Origin: JBJHCA01 sp050485785 | Lineage (GTDB): Bacteria > Bacteroidota > Bacteroidia > Chitinophagales > Saprospiraceae | Direction: 5' to 3' | Assembly (NCBI GenBank): GCA_050485785.1 | Contig: JBJHCA010000012.1 | Span: 1-51,426, forward strand | Length of the DNA: 51,426 bases | In this document: positions 1 through 8,067 of the stretch, one piece after another | Position numbering within the stretch: the first letter of the stretch is position 1 | Layout: every line of letters starts with the position of its first letter | Program-made: the position numbers and the translations under genes | The notes under the pieces: model-generated | What the model was told of the DNA's origin: nothing | The model's input: the letters and a program-made list of their open reading frames with translations, nothing else | Database searches by the model: none

Positions 1-3000
1 CATTTACATCAACAGATACTACAGGCTGTTTAAGATTTATCTTCTGTTCATATGACGGTGGGCCTTCATTACCTGGATGGGATGCAATGGTGACTTGTGA
101 ACCTGCGCCATTGTGTTTTGTTCCAACAGACCTGTCAATTTCAAATGTAACGGGAACCTCATTACTTCTTTCATGGGAATCAACAGGGCTTGAAGAGCAT
201 TTTGATGTTCAATATGGCCCTGTTGGTTCAGAGTTTACAAATGGTACTTTTGTGCAGGGCGGTACAAGCCCATTTCAGGCCATAAATTTGACGCCTAATA
301 CTGAGTATGGATTTTATGTAAGAGGGGTTTGTTATAACGAAGACGATGATGTTTTTGACAACAGTGCCTGGGGTGGCCCGGCAACTTTTCAAACTGTTTC
401 ATGCGGCTTGATCTGTGATCAAGACGATATAGTAGTATATTCTAATGCAACTGATTGTCATAGTATTGTTGAGATGCCTGCCCCACAAGTAATTGGTAAT
501 TTGGTTTATAGCAAACAACAGTTGCCACCAAGACTAAAAGGAACAGGTGGAATTTGTGGAGGTGCAGCTATAATTCAAGATATATGTGATTGTCCACCTG
601 GATATGTTGCTACAGGCTATACCGGAGAAATTGGTAATGGCTGGGGCGTTTGCATTTCAAGTTTTTCATTACAATGTAGACAGATTAATGCAAATGGAAC
701 ACTTGGTGCATTAGTAACTTTAACTTGCTCAAACGGTTTCGCGTTAGGTACTTTGCCTCAAGTAGCTGTTTCAGCACCTGCAGGAGAAGTTTTGGTAGGT
801 GCTCAAATGAGAACCGGTTGTTCAATAGATCAGTTACAAGGCCGTTCAAAAAATATTTTTGAAGTATTGACTTTTCAAGATAATGCTCAAAATACAACAA
901 TGGATTTCATCGGGGGCGGTGCAGGAGGAGCCCAACCGCTTCAACTGGTACCAAATGGTCATGTAATTGTTGGCATGCAGACATATATAGAACCAAATGG
1001 TTTGCAAAACAATCCACCAGGAGTAACGGGAGGTGTTGCATTCCGCTACGCAAATTTATCTAATGTTATTACCAATTCTGCCAGTTCCTGCGGATTAGTG
1101 TCCAACAGCTTTAATGGAACCGGAAATGCATCCGGTACGTATCCGATTGGTTCAACAGAGGTTACCTATAATTTTACCCACTACAATACATCACAAAGCG
1201 AATGTTCTTTTACTGTTACCGTCATCGATACAACAGGACCAGTAATGAGTTGCCCTGATGATATAGTAGTCGTTATCCCTTTTGATGAAACTGAAGGACT
1301 GGCTGAAGTTTTTATATCTGCAACTGACCCCTGTGGCATTGAATTGTATGAGAATAGCTTTAATGCAGGAGGGGCCGACGCATCAGGTATCTATCCATTG
1401 GGAACTACAGTTGTAGAGTTTACCGCTGTAGACAGTAATGGTAATGTCAGCACTTGTTTGGTAAATGTTATCATCGAACAAATGGATCCGTCTATGGATT
1501 GCCCGGACATCAATGCTAATAATGGAGATACTTGTATGGTAAACGGTGATTTGGGCCTGATCATTGATTGTGAATGCCAGATCTTCGATTGCGAAGGTGT
1601 AGCAGGAGGAAGTGCTTCAATCGATGATTGTGGGGTCTGTCTGGAAGATGGGCCGGATAATCCGGCGTGGAATACATCATGCCTTGATTGTTTTGGAATT
1701 GTCGGAGGCTCGGCAATTTTTGATGATTGCGGAGTATGCCGGTTTCCCGATGATCCGGATTTTAATATTACCTGTACGGATTGTAATGGCATTTTGTTTG
1801 GTACCGCAGCCATTGATGACTGTGGGGATTGCCTGGAAGATGGGGAACTAAATCCCGCTTGGAATACCTCTTGTGCGGATTGTGCCGGAGTACCCAACGG
1901 TACCTCAGAAGTAGATGATTGTGGAGATTGTCTGGTAGACGGTGAGTTAAATCCGTCCTGGAACACTTCATGCGCAGATTGTGCCGGAGTACCCAATGGC
2001 ACCTCAGAAGTAGACGATTGTGGGGAATGTTTAGTTGATGGTCCGTTAAACCCGTCCTGGAATACTTCATGTGCGGATTGTGCAGGAGTACCCAATGGTA
2101 CCTCAGCTATTGATGACTGCGGAGTTTGCCTATTGGGTGGGGAATTGAATCCTGACTGGAATACCAGCTGTGTTGATTGTGCCGGTGTGCTTTTTGGCGA
2201 GGCATTTATTGACGATTGCGGAGTATGTGTTGGGGGCACTACAGGACTAGAGCCTTGTATTGAAGATTGCTTTGGAATTTTAGGTGGATCTGCGATTTTC
2301 GACGATTGCGGAGTTTGCCGATTCCCGGGTGACCCGAATTTTAATGCAACCTGTACTGATTGCGATGGTGTCTTATTTGGTACTGCCGAAATTGATGAAT
2401 GTGGTGAATGTCTTGTGGATGGGGAGTTAAACCCTTCCTGGAACACCTCATGTGCTGATTGTGCCGGAGTTCCCAATGGCACTTCCGAAATTGATGAATG
2501 TGGAGATTGTTGGGTGGATGGAGAATTGAATCCAAACTGGAATACCTCATGTGCAGATTGTGCAGGAGTTCCCAATGGCACTTCTGCCATCGATGAATGT
2601 GGAGAATGTTTAGTTGAAGGTGCTTTAAATCCGGATTGGAATACCTCATGTATGGATTGTGCCGGAATTCCCAATGGTACTGCAGCCATTGATGATTGTG
2701 GGGTGTGTTTGGAAAACGGTACAGCCAACCCGGACTGGAATACCTCGTGTATGGATTGTGCCGGAGTTCCTAACGGAACATCCGAAATTGATGATTGTGG
2801 TATATGTTTGCTTGGCGGTGACTTGAATCCTGAATGGAACACCAGCTGTGTGGATTGTGCCGGTGTACTTTTCGGAGATGCTTTTATTGATAATTGCGGG
2901 GTTTGCGTAGGTGGAACTACCGGATTCACTCCATGTGATGAAGATTGCTTAGGAGTACCTGGAGGGAATGCAATGGTCGATGATTGTGGAGTTTGCTATG

Positions 3001-4604
3001 AAGGTGGCAGTAATCATCCGGCATGGAATACAACTTGCGTGGATTGTGCAGGTGTTGTTAATGGCAATTCACAGATAGATGATTGCGGAGTTTGTCTGGC
3101 CGGCGGTTCTTCCAATCCCGATTGGAATACTTCCTGTATTGATTGTGCGGGAGTAGTAAACGGAAATGCTGCGATTGATGATTGTGGTATTTGTTTAGAT
3201 AATGGGGTGAATAATCCGTTTTGGAATACAGCTTGCGTGGATTGCGCAGGAGTGGTTAATGGCACAAGCGAAATTGACCCGTGTGGAGATTGTATTTTAG
3301 ATGGAGATTCCAATCCGTTATGGGGAATGGCCTGTGAAGGCGATTTTGGCTTAATTACGGGTTATGTGATTACTGAACTGGGTGAAGGTGTCGTCAATAC
3401 TCCGGTATATGGCCCCAATGCTAACGCACTGACTAATGTAGCTGGATTTTATTCTATGTACATCAATCAAGGTGCCAGTGGAACTATCACTGCCAACAAG
3501 GATGTGGATATTCTGAATGGATTAACCACGCTGGATATGGTGAAAATTCAGCAGCATATTTTGAACATTGAATATTTACAAACTCCGTATCAAAAAATTG
3601 CTGCCGACATTAATGCTAATGGCTTTATTGAAGTAGGAGATGTTTTAACTGCCAGAGCTGTGATCATCATGCTTCATAATGAGTTTCTGGATCCGTTTAC
3701 TGGCCAGAAAGTCAATACTTCCTGGAGAATGGTGCTCCCCGGCGTTGTAGATCCAATGCCCACATCGGCCATAGTGCCAGCCTTTGAAGAAGCATATTAC
3801 CTTGACAGTTTCATGAATGATACTTCCGGTTTTAATTTTATAGGTGTTAAAATTGGAGATGTTAACAATTCAGCGATAGGCTCTCAACTTCAAGTTGATG
3901 GAAGCAATGCAGTGAGTGAGTTTAGAGCAAGCTGGCATTGGGAGATTGATGATCGAATGCTGAAAGCCGGTGATGAGTTTGAGTTTGAGGTTTTCTCCTC
4001 TCAAAGTTTATTTATTGAAGGGTTTCAGGCTCAGTTACAAACTCATGGCATAGAATTACATTCCATCCATAGCCCTGTATTGCCAGGTTGGGGAAGCGGT
4101 TCTGTTAATATATTAGGTGAAGAGCGAAACAGAGGCCTATTAAGTTGGTCTAATCCCGGAACAAAAATAACCGGAGGTGCTCCGATATTGACAATTTCCG
4201 GAATTGCGATGAAAGACGGTTTATTGTCTGAACTGTTTGAACTCAATAAAAATGGATTCAGAACGGAAGGATATACTCCTGATTTAGATTTGGTGAGCAT
4301 TCATATTCACTTTCAAAGTGCTAGTCTACCGCATCATGAGGCTGATGTCCTTAAGGTTTATCCCAATCCCTTTGGTGATAAGGTTCAGTTTAACCTTTAT
4401 ACCGAATGTGATGAGCCTATAGATCTAAAAGTGTATGATATGACAGGTAAACTTGTTTATCAGGAACAAATAATGCCTGTTTCCGGGGGGCTGACTTTCT
4501 GGACCTGGCAACCGGATATTAATGTTTCAGCAGGAGTATTCCAATATTCAGTCAGATCTTGTAAGGTCAATCAGAACGGAATGCTGAATTACTACAGACA
4601 GTAA
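1..4604 (+). CDS. Giant cysteine-rich repeat protein with T9SS sorting domain (5' end missing)
   Basis: The reading frame is open back to the window edge (codons in phase with base 3), so the start and any signal peptide lie upstream; an ATG at 87 is internal. Domains by DNA position: an FN3 domain (about 105-400); an unrecognised Cys-rich region (400-1060); two HYR-like modules (1060-1480); eighteen Cys-rich units (1587-3338); a carboxypeptidase-regulatory/CnaB-like segment (3346-3480); a dockerin-like pair of Asp/Asn-rich helices (about 3500-3700); a cohesin-like beta domain (3930-4310); and a T9SS type A C-terminal domain from VYPNPFGD near 4359. It is inferred to be secreted by T9SS and anchored or released at the surface, as an adhesin or scaffold. 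No catalytic domain is recognised. A convergent T9SS gene follows after a terminator. Confidence 0.85.
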   Translation, partial: FTSTDTTGCLRFIFCSYDGGPSLPGWDAMVTCEPAPLCFVPTDLSISNVTGTSLLLSWESTGLEEHFDVQYGPVGSEFTNGTFVQGGTSPFQAINLTPNTEYGFYVRGVCYNEDDDVFDNSAWGGPATFQTVSCGLICDQDDIVVYSNATDCHSIVEMPAPQVIGNLVYSKQQLPPRLKGTGGICGGAAIIQDICDCPPGYVATGYTGEIGNGWGVCISSFSLQCRQINANGTLGALVTLTCSNGFALGTLPQVAVSAPAGEVLVGAQMRTGCSIDQLQGRSKNIFEVLTFQDNAQNTTMDFIGGGAGGAQPLQLVPNGHVIVGMQTYIEPNGLQNNPPGVTGGVAFRYANLSNVITNSASSCGLVSNSFNGTGNASGTYPIGSTEVTYNFTHYNTSQSECSFTVTVIDTTGPVMSCPDDIVVVIPFDETEGLAEVFISATDPCGIELYENSFNAGGADASGIYPLGTTVVEFTAVDSNGNVSTCLVNVIIEQMDPSMDCPDINANNGDTCMVNGDLGLIIDCECQIFDCEGVAGGSASIDDCGVCLEDGPDNPAWNTSCLDCFGIVGGSAIFDDCGVCRFPDDPDFNITCTDCNGILFGTAAIDDCGDCLEDGELNPAWNTSCADCAGVPNGTSEVDDCGDCLVDGELNPSWNTSCADCAGVPNGTSEVDDCGECLVDGPLNPSWNTSCADCAGVPNGTSAIDDCGVCLLGGELNPDWNTSCVDCAGVLFGEAFIDDCGVCVGGTTGLEPCIEDCFGILGGSAIFDDCGVCRFPGDPNFNATCTDCDGVLFGTAEIDECGECLVDGELNPSWNTSCADCAGVPNGTSEIDECGDCWVDGELNPNWNTSCADCAGVPNGTSAIDECGECLVEGALNPDWNTSCMDCAGIPNGTAAIDDCGVCLENGTANPDWNTSCMDCAGVPNGTSEIDDCGICLLGGDLNPEWNTSCVDCAGVLFGDAFIDNCGVCVGGTTGFTPCDEDCLGVPGGNAMVDDCGVCYEGGSNHPAWNTTCVDCAGVVNGNSQIDDCGVCLAGGSSNPDWNTSCIDCAGVVNGNAAIDDCGICLDNGVNNPFWNTACVDCAGVVNGTSEIDPCGDCILDGDSNPLWGMACEGDFGLITGYVITELGEGVVNTPVYGPNANALTNVAGFYSMYINQGASGTITANKDVDILNGLTTLDMVKIQQHILNIEYLQTPYQKIAADINANGFIEVGDVLTARAVIIMLHNEFLDPFTGQKVNTSWRMVLPGVVDPMPTSAIVPAFEEAYYLDSFMNDTSGFNFIGVKIGDVNNSAIGSQLQVDGSNAVSEFRASWHWEIDDRMLKAGDEFEFEVFSSQSLFIEGFQAQLQTHGIELHSIHSPVLPGWGSGSVNILGEERNRGLLSWSNPGTKITGGAPILTISGIAMKDGLLSELFELNKNGFRTEGYTPDLDLVSIHIHFQSASLPHHEADVLKVYPNPFGDKVQFNLYTECDEPIDLKVYDMTGKLVYQEQIMPVSGGLTFWTWQPDINVSAGVFQYSVRSCKVNQNGMLNYYRQ
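1587..3338 (+). repeat. 18 tandem Cys-rich units of about 33 aa inside the T9SS protein
   Basis: Each unit reads roughly DCxGxxxGxxxIDDCGxC, then about 7 residues, then NPxWNTSC. Most units have four cysteines and some end in a shorter VGGTTG or RFP variant. Units are 30-33 aa. There is a second tier: units 2-7 (1686-2264) recur in the same order as units 8-14 (2265-2942). Both blocks open with the FGIxGGSAIF/RFP unit and close with the LFGxAFIDxCGVCVGGTTG unit. Block two is longer by 99 bp, exactly one 33-aa unit. This indicates a segmental duplication followed by gain or loss of one unit. Confidence 0.9.
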
Positions 4605-4635
4605 TAGGAATTACTGCATAGAAAATGTTGAAAAG

Positions 4636-4690
4636 ATCCTTGCTCCGGATAATTGATTTAGGTCAAAAATCTCTGGAGCAAGGATTTTTT
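4636..4690 (+). terminator. Rho-independent terminator after the giant T9SS gene
   Basis: An 11-bp perfect stem, ATCCTTGCTCC (4636-4646) with GGAGCAAGGAT (4675-4685), is followed by a run of T (4685-4690). It sits between two convergent genes and is oriented to end the plus-strand gene. Confidence 0.8.
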
Positions 4691-4750
4691 ACAGGGGAAT
4701 TATTAGTTAAGTTTTCAAATTGTTCCACAGTTGAACAAATTCCATGTTTA

Positions 4751-6715
4751 TTATCTATGTATAATGAAAGGATGTGTTTGAATTGATTCTTCAGATTTAA
4801 CATTGAGAAAATATACCCCGGCAGGATATTGTGTCAAGTCAATAATTATAGGTTTGTCGACCAGTGTAAGTCTATATAAACATCTGCCATAAACATCCAA
4901 TACTTTAACTCCAATAGGTTCAATGCCAATGTGTTCAATCATTATGGATTCATTTGCCGGATTGGGGTAAACACTAAAACCCGGTGTAATTTCATCCGCT
5001 CTGTTTAGAACGTCGGTCATAAAAGTAATTGATACCAGATTGCTTTGTATTTCACCGCTGCAAACAGATAATAGATAAAAATCATATAAAGTACCAGATA
5101 GTAAATTCTCCACAGAATGAGTTGTGGTTCCAACAGGAAGACCGCCTATATATACAACTTCTGATTCATTCAATGGGTTATCACCCGCCAATACAACAAT
5201 CCATACATATCCAACGATATTTTCTGTATTACTCGGTTCTGACCAGGAAATCGTTGCTTCTGTTTCGGTGGTTGAATTGATCACTAAGCCAGTTGGAGCT
5301 TCGCAATCGAATTCATGGGTTATGAAAGTTAATGCTCCAACCCAATCACTCTCATTATCACCTTCACATACAGATTTGATGTAGAAATCATAAATGGTGG
5401 CAGCTTCCAGATTGCTGATAAAAAGATTTGAATTACCAACTGGAATGATCCCTTGTTGAACCCAGGCTTCCTCATCTGTCGGGTCTTGATTTTCAAGAAC
5501 AATCAGCCAATTATAGCCGGAAACATTATTGATATTTACCGGCTCAGTCCAATCTACAGCTATTTCAAATGCTGAAACAACTTCAATATTCACATTAGCA
5601 GGCTGTTCACAGCCCTCATTATCTGTAATAAACGTCAGTGGCCCTTCCCAATCAGATTCTTCTTCACCAGTACAAATTGATTTGATATAGAAATCATATG
5701 TAGTGGCGTATTCCAGATCAGTTATACTATGCATTGAAGTGCCTGCTGGCAATAATCCGGTGTAAACCAACCCTTCTTCAAGATCTGGATCATCCCCGCT
5801 TAAAACCAAACCCCACTCATACATCAAAATATCTTCGGTATTTCCTGGTTCATCCCAGGAAACAACTACCATTGTCCCAGAAACCTCATCTACCGTTAAT
5901 CCACCAGGACTCTCACATAATTGCTCCTCTGTAATAAATGATACAGCTATTGACCATGCACTGTTACCATCTTCACAAAGTGATTGTATGTAAAAGTCAT
6001 AAGCAATATTGGGTGACAATCCTGAAATTTCTAATTCAGTTGTACCTGCCGCTGCAATTCCTGCTGACACGGGAGTATCTGAGTCCGGGTTCTGATTTGC
6101 CAGCATTATGAGCCATGCATACCCAAACATTGCCTCTGGTACACCTGCCCAGGTAAACATTGCGGATGTGCCAGTAACTTCAACAAGAGAAACTGAGTCT
6201 GGGGGCATACAGAAATCTTCCAACAATTGATAATGTACAGTGATGACCCAGGTATTATTATCAACTCTGTTATGAAGTATACTGCATCCTGAGCCTTCTA
6301 ATATTCTCCATGCTCTCATTTCAAAGATTAAATTGGTTCCGCCTGCATACACACCATTAGCAATATTTACATTGCTACGGTCATAAACAGCTGTGCCAAT
6401 TACAGCAGGTCCGATAATTACAGGTTCTTGCTGATCTGTGTTTTGGCAATATATTCTGGATCGCTGATACAGGCTGCCAAGAATTGTAGCAGGGGTCATG
6501 TTATACTGGATATCGATGCCTGTCACTTCCCATGGTCCACCGGGAGGAAGCTGAATCGGTATCGTTGTTCCGGGACCATTGCATGATGGATCAAACATTT
6601 CGAAACTAGTTGGTATATGTCCCGATGAATAAAAATTCGTAACAGTTTGAGCCTGAATCCCGCTCCAAATGAATAAAAGAGAAAAAATGATAATGGGTAG
6701 TAAAGACTTTCTCAT
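4751..6715 (-). CDS. Secreted four-FN3 protein with T9SS sorting domain
   Basis: 654 aa. A signal peptide is clear (MRKSLLPIIIFSLLF..., cleavage near residue 22, IQA/QTV). An unrecognised beta-rich N-terminal domain (about 23-165) is followed by four FN3-like repeats of about 101 aa (about 169-266, 267-368, 369-469, 470-570). Each repeat starts with CxxP and carries a YDFYIxSxCxG signature near its end. The C-terminus (about 575-654) is a T9SS type A domain with SVYPNPANESI and GVYFLNVKSEE. By family, such proteins leave the cell through the Por/Gld secretion system and stay on the surface or are released. The partner or substrate is unknown. The ATG at 6715 is a natural start because the signal peptide begins there, and a TATATTTG box lies 45 bp upstream. 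Confidence 0.85.
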   Translation of the reverse strand: MRKSLLPIIIFSLLFIWSGIQAQTVTNFYSSGHIPTSFEMFDPSCNGPGTTIPIQLPPGGPWEVTGIDIQYNMTPATILGSLYQRSRIYCQNTDQQEPVIIGPAVIGTAVYDRSNVNIANGVYAGGTNLIFEMRAWRILEGSGCSILHNRVDNNTWVITVHYQLLEDFCMPPDSVSLVEVTGTSAMFTWAGVPEAMFGYAWLIMLANQNPDSDTPVSAGIAAAGTTELEISGLSPNIAYDFYIQSLCEDGNSAWSIAVSFITEEQLCESPGGLTVDEVSGTMVVVSWDEPGNTEDILMYEWGLVLSGDDPDLEEGLVYTGLLPAGTSMHSITDLEYATTYDFYIKSICTGEEESDWEGPLTFITDNEGCEQPANVNIEVVSAFEIAVDWTEPVNINNVSGYNWLIVLENQDPTDEEAWVQQGIIPVGNSNLFISNLEAATIYDFYIKSVCEGDNESDWVGALTFITHEFDCEAPTGLVINSTTETEATISWSEPSNTENIVGYVWIVVLAGDNPLNESEVVYIGGLPVGTTTHSVENLLSGTLYDFYLLSVCSGEIQSNLVSITFMTDVLNRADEITPGFSVYPNPANESIMIEHIGIEPIGVKVLDVYGRCLYRLTLVDKPIIIDLTQYPAGVYFLNVKSEESIQTHPFIIHR

Positions 6716-6759
6716 AACCGCAATTTTTTAACATAACATTGAAAATCAAATTTGTTAGC

Positions 6760-6767
6760 CAAATATA
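6760..6767 (-). promoter_or_regulatory. -7 box for the FN3 T9SS gene
   Basis: The minus strand reads TATATTTG, an exact match to the Bacteroidota -7 consensus TAnnTTTG, 45 bp upstream of the ATG at 6715. No convincing -33 TTG was identified. Confidence 0.45.
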
Positions 6768-6861
6768 ATAATATTTTTCATGAGCATATAATTGAAATGC
6801 CTTATTGTTCTACTATCAATAAATAGCGTTTCTTTGAATTTAATATCAGGACGTTAACAAA

Positions 6862-7944
6862 CTACTTAGGCCGGTACTCAATCCAAATGGCTTCGCTTCG
6901 GCGGGCATCTGCATTCAGTACAATGTGGTAGCGGTGGGTGCCATCGTCAATTCTGAGTGTTACGGTACAGGGAGGGATACTGCCTTCGTCATTGGCATAT
7001 AATACCACGCGATTGAGTGGTCTGGAAAATCTGTATTCAAACTCAAACGGGTGTTCATCGAGCAATTGATGGGTAACCACCCATTCATCGTTGATCATGA
7101 TTGAGGCAATGTCACCATCAATTTTGTTGTGATCCCATATGCTGAGTGTAACATTGGGATTAGTAATAATAAAGGTTTCTACGTCTGTCACTTCTATATC
7201 TTCAACTACGATGTCTTCAGGCGGGGGAATGTATTCCTTGTAAATCCATTCAAGTAATTCATGAACGGATGCCCCTGAATTGCCGGCATGGGCGGTAAAC
7301 CCTATCCAAATCTGATCATCGCCGGCTTCTATGTACTCTGTAAGGTCAGTATGTACCTGAAGTACGGGAAACAGGTAATCATCCATGTAAAAAGCCAGTA
7401 CTTTATTGCGATACACAATTCGGGCAAAATGTGGCTTGCCATCCCAGATTTCCGGAATAGCGTAAACTGTAGCTTCAGTTCTGAACCTGAAAGGGTCGGA
7501 TTCTGGCAGTGCAAGATGAATGTTTGAACTGTGACGCAGACCCTTACCCGAAGTCTGAAAGGCGATGATAACGGAGTTGGGGTGTTGGGCATAACCCTGA
7601 GCCTGAGCAAGCGGGCTGTACCCTGCAGGGTGTATGCCACTGATGACAAAAGCAAAACCATTGCCCGGATTTCCTGCCGGGTAGTGATCCCTCACCCGGA
7701 AGATGAATTCTGTTTCAAAACCGTCTGTGAGAGAAACCGGACTGGCTACGTAAAAGCATGAGCCGGTTTCACCACCTCTGGCCCGGGTCAGGATGATTCT
7801 GTCTTCTTCAAGCAACGCGGAACCTGCCAGCATCAGATTGACTTCATTGGGGACAATGCGGATGGGCTCAGAAGTTTGCTGTGCTTCAGCTGTAACCCAC
7901 GTCAATGCCTTGAAAACAAATAAGATGATCAGTCCCCTCATCAT
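6862..7944 (-). CDS. L-type (legume-like) lectin domain secreted protein
   Basis: 360 aa from the ATG at 7944. An in-frame TTG at 7959 is less likely because the signal peptide (MMRGLIILFVFKALTWVTAEA) starts at the ATG. Residues about 25-240 look like a bacterial L-type lectin: a GNPGNGFAFVISG segment, SVIIAFQT, and the closing WIGFTAHAGNSGASVHEL strand are typical. After a proline hinge (YIPPPE) comes a C-terminal beta domain with IDGDIASIMIN and NDEGSIPPCTVTLRI. That domain type recurs in Bacteroidota secreted and OmpA-like proteins; its role is not known to me. There is no T9SS C-terminal domain, unlike the genes on either side. Carbohydrate binding is inferred from the lectin fold only. 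Confidence 0.7.
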   Translation of the reverse strand: MMRGLIILFVFKALTWVTAEAQQTSEPIRIVPNEVNLMLAGSALLEEDRIILTRARGGETGSCFYVASPVSLTDGFETEFIFRVRDHYPAGNPGNGFAFVISGIHPAGYSPLAQAQGYAQHPNSVIIAFQTSGKGLRHSSNIHLALPESDPFRFRTEATVYAIPEIWDGKPHFARIVYRNKVLAFYMDDYLFPVLQVHTDLTEYIEAGDDQIWIGFTAHAGNSGASVHELLEWIYKEYIPPPEDIVVEDIEVTDVETFIITNPNVTLSIWDHNKIDGDIASIMINDEWVVTHQLLDEHPFEFEYRFSRPLNRVVLYANDEGSIPPCTVTLRIDDGTHRYHIVLNADARRSEAIWIEYRPK

Positions 7945-8011
7945 GATGCAAAGATGCAAATTTTATCGGCTTCATTTAAGCTTCTCCTGTGTGTAGTACT
8001 GCCGCGAGAAT

Positions 8012-8046
8012 AAAAAAAAGCCTCTGCAAATATCTGCAGAGGCTTT
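8012..8046 (-). terminator. Terminator of the first PA-domain gene, symmetric
   Basis: A 9-bp perfect stem, GCCTCTGCA (8020-8028) with TGCAGAGGC (8035-8043), is flanked by eight A on the left and five T on the right, so it can work in both directions. It lies just after the stop of the minus-strand gene at 8068. Confidence 0.8.
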
Positions 8047-8067
8047 TTATATTTTAAGACTAAATGT

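Noticed and set aside
1391..2929. 512-codon open frame on the minus strand across the Cys-rich repeats
   Set aside because: It is the antisense of a periodic coding repeat whose codons happen to lack reverse stops in one phase. The product is a low-complexity Ser/Pro/Gln string that copies the repeat period. No signal, promoter or family supports it.
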